62,191 bases of DNA, taken from assembly GCA_026991225.1 (NCBI GenBank), contig JALXCB010000083.1:1-62191 (forward strand), given 5' to 3'. Position 1 is the first letter of the stretch, and every line of letters starts with the position of its first letter. This stretch comes from Anaerolineae bacterium (GTDB lineage Bacteria > Chloroflexota > Anaerolineae > J102). Below are positions 43,544 to 52,577 of this stretch, one piece after another. Made by a program: the position numbers and the translations under genes. Under the pieces are notes generated by a model that saw only the letters and a program-made list of their open reading frames with translations, had not been told where the DNA came from and searched no databases.

Positions 43544-45298
43544 TTAGCGGGTGAGCCGCCACGCCAGGACGTTGAGGGCCGCCAGGGCTAGCAGGATGCC
43601 CGCAACGAGCCATCCTCGCCGCGAGCGCGGCGTCATCACTTCCCAACCCAGGGTCAGCAGGATGGCAAGGGGCAACAAACCGGGGAAAAAATAGCGACCC
43701 TGGGGCTGCCACGCCTGCCCCAGCATCGGCGCGAACGCCTGAACGCTTATCAACCCCACCGCCGCCGCGGCCAACCCCTGAACACTGAACACTGAGCACT
43801 GATGACTGAATACGAACCTTCTCCAAGTTCCCATCATCGCCGCCGCAGTTGCCACGCCTAGCAGCCCATACACCCACCACGGATACGGAATCGTCAGCCA
43901 GCCGAACCATCCCCAGAAGCTGGCCCAGGCGAAGATCGCGTACGCAGCGTAACGCATCAGCGAGGGAACGTCCCACACCTGGCCGTAGAGCGCCCGGCTG
44001 AAGTAGCCCGCGGGCAGGGGCAGACGCCTCTCCAACCAGGTGAGGAGGGGATCGCCCAGGGGCGCGGGGTAAGCGCCATCCCCGTTGAGGAGCAGAGACC
44101 AGCCCGCCGCGTCCCTCAGCGTCACGCGGGCCCGAGCCTCGCCCCCGGGCAAGATGAGATGCACGCCGACATGATGGGCCCGGGGCGACAGCGTGCGGGT
44201 GAGCTGACAGATTCGGGGCTGCGGGGAAAGCGGGCAGTGGATTTCAGAACGCCCCGCTTCATCGCTCAGTCGCAAGACCAGATCGCCCCCTGCGCCCGAG
44301 GCCTCCGCCTCCAGCGTCAGCGGCTGTCCCTGGCGTTGGACGATGAGCAGGCCGCTGAGAGTCTGGCTGAGGCGGGCGGGAGCTTTCTCGGCCTGGAGAA
44401 AGAGCTGGCCATCAGCCCGGCTGCGGTCGAGCCCCTGCCGCCGCCAGCCCGCGGCCCAGCGGGGATTTGGTAGCAGGATCAGGATTGGGATCAGGACCAG
44501 GGTTGGGAATAGGACAATGCCTTTACCTCCTTTGTGCAATCGGGGGATCCTCTGTATTCCCACTCCCAGCGCCAAAGGCCACAGAAACAGTAACCCCACG
44601 TCCACCAGCAGCGGCCCCAGTCCGATCCAGAGCAGGATAAAGGCCCAGGCCGGGCGCGACCGGGCCAGGAGGAGGGCGGCAAATCCCACTGTGCCCCACA
44701 GCATGGTCAGCGCATCATTATTCACGCTGGTTCCGATGAATCCCACCATGGGTAACAGCCCCACCAGCAGCCCCACGCTCAAGGCCCGGTCGGGCGCGTC
44801 GGGCCACAAGCGCCACGCCAGGCCCAGAGCGACGGCGGTGGTCAGCAGATGCAGGGCCAGAGAAAGGCGCCGCAGCCAGAGGAGCTGCGTCGCCGGGGAC
44901 TGCGTTTGCCAATGGGGGAGCAGGCGCAGCCAGAACGCGGCCAGCGCGTAATAGCCGGGCGGCTTCTGCCCGATTTGCGACCCGCTGGCCAGCAGGGTGG
45001 GGTCCTGGGCCAGCGCACCTTCGCCGCCGTCGGGATGCACGACCGCCTGCCAGTCGTGAGCCTCCATGCTGGCGAGAGTGCGTTGCCAATGCTCGGGCGC
45101 GACATCTTGCGGGCGGGGGGGACGCCCCAGTTGTGCAAATAACTGCACATAAAGAAAGTGTCCGGGCTCATCGGGCGCAGCCCAGGGCGGCGTCGTTTGC
45201 AACCAAATGACGCCCTGGAGGAGCGTCAGTCCCAGAACCAGAGTCCAAATGCCCCATCGCTGTCTCGAAAAGAGGGCTGCGAAGGCGTGAAGGAACAT
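43544..45298 (-). CDS. Polytopic membrane protein, DUF2142-like
   Basis: The 584-residue protein has about ten to twelve hydrophobic segments and the start WTLVLGLTLLQGVIWLQTTP followed by WAAPDEPGHFLYVQLFAQL, typical of DUF2142 and GT39-like envelope proteins. A soluble insert spans about 290-420. It may act in cell-surface glycan assembly, consistent with the Wzz-like gene upstream. Residues near 500 (SHQCSVFSVQG) are encoded by a CAGTGTTCAGTG repeat unit and break the pattern of the neighbouring helices. The start lies in a repeat-like segment and is uncertain. Confidence 0.75.
   Translation of the reverse strand: MFLHAFAALFSRQRWGIWTLVLGLTLLQGVIWLQTTPPWAAPDEPGHFLYVQLFAQLGRPPRPQDVAPEHWQRTLASMEAHDWQAVVHPDGGEGALAQDPTLLASGSQIGQKPPGYYALAAFWLRLLPHWQTQSPATQLLWLRRLSLALHLLTTAVALGLAWRLWPDAPDRALSVGLLVGLLPMVGFIGTSVNNDALTMLWGTVGFAALLLARSRPAWAFILLWIGLGPLLVDVGLLFLWPLALGVGIQRIPRLHKGGKGIVLFPTLVLIPILILLPNPRWAAGWRRQGLDRSRADGQLFLQAEKAPARLSQTLSGLLIVQRQGQPLTLEAEASGAGGDLVLRLSDEAGRSEIHCPLSPQPRICQLTRTLSPRAHHVGVHLILPGGEARARVTLRDAAGWSLLLNGDGAYPAPLGDPLLTWLERRLPLPAGYFSRALYGQVWDVPSLMRYAAYAIFAWASFWGWFGWLTIPYPWWVYGLLGVATAAAMMGTWRRFVFSHQCSVFSVQGLAAAAVGLISVQAFAPMLGQAWQPQGRYFFPGLLPLAILLTLGWEVMTPRSRRGWLVAGILLALAALNVLAWRLTR
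43775..43815 (-). repeat. CAGTGTTCAGTG repeat inside a gene
   Basis: CTGAACACTGAACACTGAGC (43781-43800) then ACTGATGACTGAATAC on the plus strand resembles centre C repeats (30862, 31953). It lies in frame in the membrane-protein gene. Confidence 0.7.
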
Positions 45299-45309
45299 AA
45301 AGGCGCGAA

Positions 45310-45450
45310 GAAAAATGGGTAGGCCAGGAAACCGGGAAACCAGTGGGGCCGGACGGGGGAGCGAATCGGCCCGGTTTCCCTGGTCTACCGGTCTACGGGG
45401 CTACCGGTTTCCATGTGCATCCGTATCGGGGGGATGGCAGGTTCCCGCCA
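45310..45450. repeat. Palindromic repeat between the DUF2142 and Wzz-like genes
   Basis: CCAGGAAACCGGGAAACCAG (45323) is mirrored by CCGGTTTCCCTGGTCTACCG (45371). It belongs with the blocks near 3907 and 14118. A CATCCGTATCGGGG module follows (45418). Confidence 0.65.
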
Positions 45451-45453
45451 GCC

Positions 45454-46641
45454 TCAGTCCCTGCCCGGATCGTCACCTTCGAAATAGACGGCGAGGACGG
45501 CCAGGAAGAAGCCGCCCAGCAGCCCGGCCACCACCGCCAGGGTCAGATTCAGAGGCCAGTTGGGCTGAGAGGGATGGGCGGGTGGTTGCGCTTCTCCCAC
45601 CTGATGCACCCGCTGACCTTCCACAATCCGCTTGACATTCAGCTCCACCATCTTGTTCTCCAGCGCTTTCACCGAATCGTACCATACGTTGCGTGTGCGC
45701 TGGATATTTTCCCGCTCGGTGATGATGGTGGCCACCTGGTCCTGCAAGGTCAGAAGGTCGGCGTTGGCCGCATCCAGGTCGGCCTGCACCTGGGCTTGTA
45801 AGGCTTCCAATGCGGCTTGCAGCGCATCGGGCGAGAGCGCTTGCAGTTCCTCGAAGGTCAGGCCATAGCGCGTCAGCATAGGCGAGTCCAGCAGCGCCAT
45901 GTGCGAAGCCTCGCCACTTCCCTCCTTCAGGCCCGACAACGCCAGCGTCACCTTGTCCAAAAACACACTCAGATCGGCCACTTCGGAGCTCTTGATGGTC
46001 AATTCCTGCTTGATGGCGGCCTGATTGCCGAAAAGTTGATCCTCCCCCACGCCCGTGATATCCCCGGTGAACCCCAGTCCGATGCCATACTGCGCCCGAA
46101 ACGCCCGCCAGCGGTCATCCCATTCGCTGTATTTTTGATCCACCTCAGCCTTGGCCTGCGCAAACGCATCTATGCTGCCTGCGTAGATATCGGCGATGAC
46201 CTCGGGCAGGGCCTGGGCCATGGCGTTGGCCAGCAAGGCAGCGTCGTTGGGATCCGACGCCTTGACGCGGATGGTGAAGGTCGAGCCCGCGCCCGCCTTC
46301 ACCGAGGTGGCGTCCAGCACGTCCTGAGGCGTGTACTCGCGGCTCAACTGGTCGCCGACCTGTTCCAGGGCCAGCTCCGCGGTCTTGGGCGTTTTCACCA
46401 GAGGCATGACTTCCGACCGCCAGTCGAAGCGGAGGTCCACCACGTCGTACACCTTGTTATCCCAGCGCCACACCAGTTGGGGCTTGGGCGCGACCATGAT
46501 GCTGGCGGCGGTGTAGGCCACCGGCATCAGCAGGGAAAACAGAATGGCGATGAGCAACGCGAGGATTGGGGGCAGAAGGATGAACTTCCACTTCCGGCCC
46601 AGGCGTTTCAGGTAGAGGGAAAAACGAAAAGGTTGGTCCAT
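45454..46641 (-). CDS. Chain-length-determinant (Wzz-like) protein
   Basis: The 395-residue protein has two membrane helices, near 20-42 (ILLPPILALLIAILFSLL) and near 365-385 (LNLTLAVVAGLLGGFFLAVL). The long periplasmic part has coiled-coil stretches (AALEALQAQVQADLDAANAD). This is the Wzz/PCP architecture that sets polysaccharide chain length, but without a tyrosine-kinase domain. I chose ATG 46641 over a GTG at 46677 that touches a repeat. The gene precedes the DUF2142 gene on the same strand. Confidence 0.82.
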   Translation of the reverse strand: MDQPFRFSLYLKRLGRKWKFILLPPILALLIAILFSLLMPVAYTAASIMVAPKPQLVWRWDNKVYDVVDLRFDWRSEVMPLVKTPKTAELALEQVGDQLSREYTPQDVLDATSVKAGAGSTFTIRVKASDPNDAALLANAMAQALPEVIADIYAGSIDAFAQAKAEVDQKYSEWDDRWRAFRAQYGIGLGFTGDITGVGEDQLFGNQAAIKQELTIKSSEVADLSVFLDKVTLALSGLKEGSGEASHMALLDSPMLTRYGLTFEELQALSPDALQAALEALQAQVQADLDAANADLLTLQDQVATIITERENIQRTRNVWYDSVKALENKMVELNVKRIVEGQRVHQVGEAQPPAHPSQPNWPLNLTLAVVAGLLGGFFLAVLAVYFEGDDPGRD

Positions 46642-46671
46642 AGATGGCCTTGCGTGAGATTGATTGGCTGG

Positions 46672-46852
46672 CGTCACGAGCGGCAGCTCGCCGATACAGA
46701 TGAAAACGGCTCGCGGCCAGGGCGGGCGCGGGAAGCCGATTTCGTAATCCGTAATGACCTCACGGATTACGGATTACGCATCACGTCAGTTGCAGGCTCG
46801 CCCAACCTTGGCTTTGCGAACTTTTCGCAACCGACGATCATTCTATTTTCAA
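46672..46852. repeat. Modular repeat, centre A, both ends
   Basis: CGTCACGAGCGGCAGCTCGC (46672), CGCCGATACAGATGAAAACG, GGCGCGGGAAGCC, GTAATCCGTAATGACCTC palindrome, CTCGCCCAACC, and the right end TTCTATTTTCAAAAC (46841-46855). It supplies the stop of the next gene. Confidence 0.85.
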
Positions 46853-47376
46853 AACAGCGTGGCATTCATCGCCAGGATGACGAGGATGCTGGCAAGGGCT
46901 CCGATGATCCAGCCGACGATGACATCGCCCAGATAGTGGACGCCCAGCGCCACTCGGGCCCAGATGCAGATGAGGGAGATGAACCAGAATAACAGCGCGA
47001 ACTGGGGGAAAATCCAGGCTCCGAAGATGGGAAGCGTGCCCATGCGGGTGGCGTGGCCGCTGGGAAAAGCGTGGCGGTCGTAGCCCTTGCTGTAAAAGCC
47101 GTCGATCTCCTGCGGACGCGGGCGTTTGAGGGTGAATTTGATGGCGTAAGTGACCACAGCCGCCAGGATGGAAGCAATCACCCAGCCCAGAATCTGCCAG
47201 CGGATGGGCGGGCCGAAAACGATCATGCCCGCGGCCCATAATACGAGCCACAGCGGCCCATCGCCCAAATGCGCCGCTACCGTGGCAATGGCCTTGCCCG
47301 TGCGATGATCATCCACCCGCAGCGCCTGACTCCACCGCTGGTCGACCGCCTCCAAACGCGCCACCCAGGAACTCAT
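46849..47376 (-). CDS. PAP2-family membrane phosphatase
   Basis: The 175-residue protein has about five membrane helices and the PAP2 motifs KFTLKRPRP, FPSGHATRMG and ARVALGVHYLGDV. Such enzymes remove phosphate from lipid phosphates such as undecaprenyl diphosphate. Its start overlaps the stop of the nucleotidyltransferase gene (ATGA). The stop TGA (46849-46851) is part of a dispersed repeat end. Confidence 0.93.
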   Translation of the reverse strand: MSSWVARLEAVDQRWSQALRVDDHRTGKAIATVAAHLGDGPLWLVLWAAGMIVFGPPIRWQILGWVIASILAAVVTYAIKFTLKRPRPQEIDGFYSKGYDRHAFPSGHATRMGTLPIFGAWIFPQFALLFWFISLICIWARVALGVHYLGDVIVGWIIGALASILVILAMNATLF

Positions 47377-48167
47377 GCCGTCTTCGCCTCCCCACGCTCC
47401 TCCAGCACAGCTCGCACCAGTTCAAGCTGGTGAGGCTTGTCCACATCCATGCCCAGGTCCGCATAGGGCGAGATGACCACCTTGCCCCTGGCCTGGAGCA
47501 AGCGTTCGCTCAGGTCCTCCGCGTCCTTCACCGAAAGGCGACGGAAAAGGAATTTGATGATGACTCTGAAGCCCAGAAGGCGGGCCTGTTGAAACACGCT
47601 CTTGCGGCGGGCCAACAATTCCCGCACCAGATCCTGGTTGTTATGGGCGATGGCGATGCGCACGAAGAAGAGATCGCCGCCGCAGAATTTGCCCTCTTTG
47701 ACGGGCACATAAGACCGCCTGGAGTCGGGGAAGGCGGCTTCCATGACATCTTTCTCCACCACCGAGTAGAAGAAATCCCCGTCCATGTTCTCGCAGGTCT
47801 CCACGAACCAGTTCACGGTCTCGCTGTGCAGCGCCGGGATATCGCCCGAAGCGAACAACATGAACTCCGCGTCCGGCTGATGAGCCTGCACCGCGTCCAC
47901 GCCCGCCATCACATTCTCGAAATGGGCGTTCTGATTGGGCACATAGATGATGTCCGTGCCGAAATCCACATTATCCTTCTCGCTCATTCCCACGATATAG
48001 ATTTGGTCGATGCGCGAACTCTCCCGAAGCGCCTTGACCACCCAATACACCATGGGTTTTCCGGCGATGGGGATCAGCGTTTTGCGATCCATGCCCATCG
48101 CCGCAGCCAAAGGATCCGGTTTTTCGGTGGAGTAGCCAGCGAGAACGACGGCGGGATAGGTCTTCAT
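47373..48167 (-). CDS. Nucleotidyltransferase-like protein (MobA/GT-A fold)
   Basis: The 264-residue protein starts YPAVVLAGYSTEKPD, then TLIPIAGKPMVYWVVKAL, as in nucleotidyltransferases, but the usual glycine-rich loop (AGGxGxRM) is replaced by AGYSTEKP, so catalysis is uncertain. LFASGDIPALHSETV and DLGMDVDKPHQLELV are typical of MobA-like proteins. It overlaps the PAP2 gene and may make an activated sugar or polyol for envelope synthesis. The 5' region 48168-48294 holds no gene. Confidence 0.78.
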   Translation of the reverse strand: MKTYPAVVLAGYSTEKPDPLAAAMGMDRKTLIPIAGKPMVYWVVKALRESSRIDQIYIVGMSEKDNVDFGTDIIYVPNQNAHFENVMAGVDAVQAHQPDAEFMLFASGDIPALHSETVNWFVETCENMDGDFFYSVVEKDVMEAAFPDSRRSYVPVKEGKFCGGDLFFVRIAIAHNNQDLVRELLARRKSVFQQARLLGFRVIIKFLFRRLSVKDAEDLSERLLQARGKVVISPYADLGMDVDKPHQLELVRAVLEERGEAKTA

Positions 48168-48258
48168 CGTTGTGTCTCCGGTTCGGGAAGGGAATGCGAG
48201 ATGGCGGTGCTACTGGATTGATTATAGCTCAGAATCGGGGGAAGGGTGAAAAATGGAC

Positions 48259-48288
48259 TTGATAGGCTTATGCGAAGGGTGCTAAAAT
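48259..48288 (+). promoter_or_regulatory. Promoter of uvsE, leaderless
   Basis: TTGATA (48259-48264), 18 bp, TAAAAT (48283-48288), then GCGGCC and ATG 48295. The 6-nt gap predicts transcription starting at the A of ATG; no SD is present. Confidence 0.65.
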
Positions 48289-48294
48289 GCGGCC

Positions 48295-49218
48295 ATGAAA
48301 CTTGGTTTTCCTCAGCATATTCTGGGCCGGGCGGGGTTGCGCAGTCACGATGGGCGACGCTGGCAGAACAACCCCCATCTCTCCGTCAGCCTGGCCTATC
48401 TGCGGGATATCCTGCTCTATCTCGACAGCCGGGATATCCGCATGTATCGCATGGCCGCGGACCTGGCGCCCTACCTCACTCATCCCGATCACCCTCGATT
48501 TCACAATCAGATTGAGGAATGTGCGGCGGAGCTGGCCGCGGTGGGGGATTTGGCCCGGCGGTTGGGGATGCGGCTCAGCTTTCATGCGCCCGCACACGTG
48601 CTGCTGAACGCGCCCGACCCCGAGCGGCTGGAGGCGTCCAGACGCACGCTGGATGGGTTGGCCGCCATCCTCGACGGCATGGGATTGGGCCCGGAAGCGG
48701 TGATCGTCATCCATGTGGGCGGGCATTATCAGGATCATGATGGGGCGATGGCCGCGTTCGTGCGGGGATGGGAAGGGTTGCTCGAGCGCACGCGCGATCG
48801 ATTGGCGTTGGAGCATGATGATCGGCGATTCGACGTGGCCGACGCTCTGTGGGTGCATCAGCGCACGGGCGTGCGGCTGATCTTCGACATGCTCCATCAC
48901 CGGCTCCACAATCCTCGCGGCATTCCTGCGCCCGAGGCCCTGGCCATCTGTCTGTCCACCTGGCCGCTCCATCAGACGCCCAAAATCCACTTTGCCACCC
49001 CCACCACCGAGATGGTGCGCGACCGCAAGGGCCAGCCCCACCCGCCTCGACTCAACCGCCACAGCCATTACATCAACCCCTTCGCCTTCATCGACTTCCT
49101 GCGCTCCCTGCCTCCCATGCGGGATTTCGACGTCATGCTCGAAGCCCGCGCCCGGGATCTGGCCTTATTGCAATTGCGTCGCCATCTGGCCCGCTTCGCC
49201 CCCGATCTGGTACAATGA
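48295..49218 (+). CDS. uvsE: UV damage endonuclease (UvdE/UvsE)
   Basis: This 307-residue TIM-barrel enzyme nicks DNA 5' of UV photoproducts. Family features: MKLGFPQHILG, MYRMAADLAP, LGMRLSFHAPAHVLLNA, VIVIHVGGHYQD, RLALEHDDRRFDVADAL and GVRLIFDMLHHRLHN, which carry the metal-binding His, Glu and Asp residues. It may be a stand-alone alternative excision pathway. It lies between the envelope block and a secreted protein and has its own leaderless promoter. Confidence 0.92.
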   Translation: MKLGFPQHILGRAGLRSHDGRRWQNNPHLSVSLAYLRDILLYLDSRDIRMYRMAADLAPYLTHPDHPRFHNQIEECAAELAAVGDLARRLGMRLSFHAPAHVLLNAPDPERLEASRRTLDGLAAILDGMGLGPEAVIVIHVGGHYQDHDGAMAAFVRGWEGLLERTRDRLALEHDDRRFDVADALWVHQRTGVRLIFDMLHHRLHNPRGIPAPEALAICLSTWPLHQTPKIHFATPTTEMVRDRKGQPHPPRLNRHSHYINPFAFIDFLRSLPPMRDFDVMLEARARDLALLQLRRHLARFAPDLVQ

Positions 49219-49254
49219 CGCCCACGTCATCCTCTCGCCGCCGAAATCGTCCAC

Positions 49255-50163
49255 ATGTCACGACGCCGTTTGCTCTCCCTGCTCTTGCTCTGCCTGATGG
49301 CGCTGGGGTTTGCCCCCGCCCTCGTCCGGGCGCAGGAGGCCCCGCCCGCAGGCTGCATCTATGTGGAGACCGATCCCGGTTTCGAGACCGATGACGCCTG
49401 GACATTCACCGAGACGGCCAGCCCTGGCTTTTTCGATGCGACCGTGGCGTATGCGGGCGAACGCGCCGCGTTCGTGGGCATTCCTGAGGATGCCGAGAAC
49501 CAGGAAGTGGATTCCACCGTGTGGCAGCGGATGCGACTTCCAGTGGCCGGGCAGATTACCATGTCTGCACAACTGCGGTCTCAGGAGGGGGATGGCGATG
49601 ACGCCCGCTATATCGTCGTGTGGGATTTGACCACGGATGAATCCACCATCCTGCTGTATGAGCAAGTTTTCGAGCTGGATTGGCAGCCAACCACCGTCGA
49701 TCTGACCGCATTCGCCGGGAAGGACGTGCTGCTGGTTTTTGGCGTGCATAATGACGGTCGGGGCAAGAAGGCCGCCATGTGGGTGGACGAAGCGCGGGTG
49801 CTGGCGTGTGATCTGCAATCCACAACGGCATCGCCTATCGACGCCCCCACGGTGGCCCCTTTCCCTTCCCCGACGGCCACCGCGACGTCCACCCCTCTCC
49901 CCTCGCCCACGCCCACGCCATTGCCTACCGACACTCCCACCCCGACGGCCACGCCCACGGCAACGGCCACCCCGCCGCCCACCTCGACGCCGACGCCCAC
50001 CTCTTCACCCTCTCCGACCCCTACTCCCACGCTCGAACTGCGGCTTACGCCCCGCTCCGCCCGCGGCAGCCTGCCCGACAACAACGCTCTTCCCCTGGCG
50101 GCAGCGATCATGCTCAGCGGGATGGTCGCCCTGGTTGTGGTCGTCATCAGCCTGCGTCGGTAA
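49255..50163 (+). CDS. Secreted Thr/Pro-rich surface protein
   Basis: The 302-residue protein has a signal peptide (1-26, [20 protein letters not shown]), a beta-rich extracellular domain (about 30-185; two Cys, [20 protein letters not shown], like a carbohydrate-binding jelly roll), a Thr/Pro/Ser spacer (about 190-255, TPTPTATPT type) and a C-terminal membrane helix ([20 protein letters not shown]) ending LRR. It is likely a wall- or membrane-anchored surface protein. Its start lies 36 bp after uvsE; no function is known. Confidence 0.82.
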   Translation: MSRRRLLSLLLLCLMALGFAPALVRAQEAPPAGCIYVETDPGFETDDAWTFTETASPGFFDATVAYAGERAAFVGIPEDAENQEVDSTVWQRMRLPVAGQITMSAQLRSQEGDGDDARYIVVWDLTTDESTILLYEQVFELDWQPTTVDLTAFAGKDVLLVFGVHNDGRGKKAAMWVDEARVLACDLQSTTASPIDAPTVAPFPSPTATATSTPLPSPTPTPLPTDTPTPTATPTATATPPPTSTPTPTSSPSPTPTPTLELRLTPRSARGSLPDNNALPLAAAIMLSGMVALVVVVISLRR

Positions 50164-50220
50164 ATCGGCGGGTTTTTCGACCGAAATGCTGTCAAAACCG
50201 CCCAAAAAACAAAGGGCGGC

Positions 50221-50249
50221 TTGCATCTTGTCCCCGAAGGTGATAGGAT
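50221..50249 (+). promoter_or_regulatory. Promoter of the DUF1385 gene
   Basis: TTGCAT (50221-50226), 17 bp, TAGGAT (50244-50249); leader about 60 nt. Confidence 0.5.
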
Positions 50250-50314
50250 CGGAGAGAAATCATGTGTGACTTTCTGGCAACAGCGTCACACCATTCCCAG
50301 GTAATTCGAGACTT

Positions 50315-51265
50315 ATGAGTGAATTTTACTACGGCGGACAAGCCGTCATCGAAGGCGTGATGATGCGCGGGCAGCGACGCGTCGCTGTGGCCGTGCGCAA
50401 TCCCGAAGGGGAGATCATCGTGCACGAGGAGCCGTTGCCCGAACGCATTTATCGCAGTCGCTGGAGTCGATTGCCCTTCCTGCGCGGGCTCGTTCTGTTG
50501 TGGGATGCGCTGGTGCTGGGCACGAAGGCGTTGATGTGGTCGGCCGACGTGGCCCTGGGCGAGGAAGAGGAGGACGCCCAGGGATTCAGCGGGCCGGTGG
50601 CCTGGGGCACGGTGGCGTTGTCCCTCATCCTCGGCGTCGCCCTGTTCTTTCTCCTGCCCACGGGCGTGGCCCATCTCAGCGAAAGCGTGTTGGGACTTTC
50701 CAAGTACGCCAGCGCGGTGCTGGAGGGCTTTTTCCGCCTGTTCCTGTTCATCGCCTATCTGGTCATCATCGCCCGCAGCGAGGAGATCAAGCGGGTGTTC
50801 ATGTATCACGGCGCGGAGCACAAGACCATCAACGCCTACGAGGCAGGCGAGATCATGACGCCCGAAAATGTGGCGACATACTCTACCCGGCACACCCGCT
50901 GCGGCACGAGCTTTCTTCTCTTCGTTGTGCTCATCAGCATCATCCTCTTCATCCCTCTGCAATTCGATACCTGGTGGGTGCGGCTGCTCTCCCGCCTGAT
51001 CCTGATTCCCGTTGTCGCGGGCATCTCCTACGAGGTGCTGCGCATCAGCACCCGTTATCAGGATCACGCCCTGATGAAGCTCATCATCTGGCCGGGGCTG
51101 GCCATGCAGAAACTGACCACCCGCGAGCCCACGCTGGATATGCTGGAAGTGGCGATCCAGGCCCTGGCGCCTGTCCTGGCCGCGGATGGTCTGGAACTGC
51201 CCGCGCCTGCGGAGGAGTCCGCCGGGCTGTCTGCGCCGCAGCCGGAGCTTGTTCCCACCACGTGA
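50315..51265 (+). CDS. DUF1385 membrane protein (YqhQ-like)
   Basis: The 316-residue protein starts YYGGQAVIEGVMMRGQRRVA and has SRWSRLPFLRGLVLLWDALV, MYHGAEHKTINAYEAGE and TRHTRCGTSFLLFVVLISI, the conserved blocks of DUF1385. It has about four membrane helices. The role is unknown; homologues are widespread in Firmicutes and Chloroflexota (as I recall). The C-terminal tail is poorly conserved. Confidence 0.92.
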   Translation: MSEFYYGGQAVIEGVMMRGQRRVAVAVRNPEGEIIVHEEPLPERIYRSRWSRLPFLRGLVLLWDALVLGTKALMWSADVALGEEEEDAQGFSGPVAWGTVALSLILGVALFFLLPTGVAHLSESVLGLSKYASAVLEGFFRLFLFIAYLVIIARSEEIKRVFMYHGAEHKTINAYEAGEIMTPENVATYSTRHTRCGTSFLLFVVLISIILFIPLQFDTWWVRLLSRLILIPVVAGISYEVLRISTRYQDHALMKLIIWPGLAMQKLTTREPTLDMLEVAIQALAPVLAADGLELPAPAEESAGLSAPQPELVPTT

Positions 51266-51289
51266 CGCTGCTTAAAAGCGCCTGTACAC

Positions 51290-51412
51290 ATGCCCCTCGC
51301 GCCGGATTGGCGCGGGAAGCCGCCAGTTGCAGACCCGCCCAACCCTGGCCTGGCGAACCTTCAGCAACCCAGATTGTGCAAACAAACGCTGGTCATCCAG
51401 CGCTTTGTCTAA
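51290..51412. repeat. Shortened modular repeat, centre A lost
   Basis: GGCGCGGGAAGCCGCCAGTT (51310) joins directly to GCAGACCCGCCCAACCC, skipping the palindromic centre found in other copies. It is a partly deleted family member upstream of mdh. Confidence 0.65.
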
Positions 51413-51454
51413 AAATCAAGCAATCCCCTCACTTCACGCAACGGAGCGTAGAAA

Positions 51455-52447
51455 ATGGCAAACGAACCCCTTGTTGTTACCGTCACTGGTGCAGCCGGTC
51501 AAATCGGCTACAGCTTGCTTTTCCGTATCGCCAATGGTGATGTCTTCGGGCCCAAACAACCCATCATTCTCAAACTGCTGGAGATCACCCCGGCCATGAA
51601 GGCGCTGGAAGGCACGCTCATGGAGCTGGAAGACTGCGCCTTCCCCCTCCTGTATGACATGGTCCCCACAGATGATCCCAGGGTGGCGTTTGATGGCGCG
51701 AACTGGGCGTTCCTGGTCGGGGCCTTCCCTCGCAAGGCGGGCATGGAACGGGCCGACCTCATCGACAAAAATGGCCCCATCTTCGTGGAGCAGGGCAAGG
51801 CCATCAACGCGGTGGCCGCGGATGATTTCCGCGCCCTGATCGTGGGCAATCCTGCCAACACGAATGCGCTCATCTGCGCCTCCAACGCCCCCGACGTGCC
51901 CAAAGATCGCTTCGCGGCCATGACCCGACTGGATCACAATCGGGCCAAGAATCAGCTTGCGAAGAAGGTGGGCGTCAATGTGAGCGAAGTCAAGCGCATG
52001 ATCATCTGGGGCAACCACTCCAAGACCATGGTCCCCGACATCTATCATGCCCGCATCGGTCGCAAGAAGGCCATCAACGCGGTGGGCAAGCGCTGGTACA
52101 AGAAGGAATTCATCCCCACTGTGGCCACTCGCGGCAGCGCCATCATCCAGGCCCGGGGCGCCTCCTCGGCCGCATCCGCGGCCAACGCCGCCATCAACGC
52201 GGTGCACGACTGGGCCCTGGGCACCCCCAAGGGCGACTGGGTCTCCCTGGCCGTGTACAGCGACGGCTCCCACTACGGCATCCCCGAAGGCGTCATGTAC
52301 TCTGTACCCGTGACCCATCCCGGCGATGGCACGTGGCAGATCGTCGAAGGTCTGGAGATCAACGACGAGATCAAGGAAAAGATGCGCATCACGGGCGAAG
52401 AGCTGCTGCGCGAGCGGGCTGTAGTCGAGCACCTGCTTAAAGGCTGA
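51455..52447 (+). CDS. mdh: Malate dehydrogenase
   Basis: The 330-residue enzyme interconverts malate and oxaloacetate with [24 protein letters not shown] is the nucleotide site, then [46 protein letters not shown] (catalytic region) and [11 protein letters not shown] (catalytic His). This is the type 2 (cytosolic-like) form. A hairpin terminator follows. Confidence 0.96.
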   Translation: MANEPLVVTVTGAAGQIGYSLLFRIANGDVFGPKQPIILKLLEITPAMKALEGTLMELEDCAFPLLYDMVPTDDPRVAFDGANWAFLVGAFPRKAGMERADLIDKNGPIFVEQGKAINAVAADDFRALIVGNPANTNALICASNAPDVPKDRFAAMTRLDHNRAKNQLAKKVGVNVSEVKRMIIWGNHSKTMVPDIYHARIGRKKAINAVGKRWYKKEFIPTVATRGSAIIQARGASSAASAANAAINAVHDWALGTPKGDWVSLAVYSDGSHYGIPEGVMYSVPVTHPGDGTWQIVEGLEINDEIKEKMRITGEELLRERAVVEHLLKG

Positions 52448-52477
52448 TCGCCAGTGACCAAACCAATCAGAATCCTG

Positions 52478-52512
52478 CAACCGCGCCAGCCCCTTGGCGC
52501 GGTTGTTCTTTT
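52478..52512 (+). terminator. Intrinsic terminator of mdh
   Basis: CAACCGCGCC (52478-52487) and GGCGCGGTTG (52496-52505) form a 10-bp stem; TTCTTTT follows. About 30 bp after the mdh stop. Confidence 0.85.
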
Positions 52513-52577
52513 GAGATTTGTGCGCGATGCTTTTTCTGATAGAATGACGGCATGTTGTTGTCTCGTCCTCTTCATTC

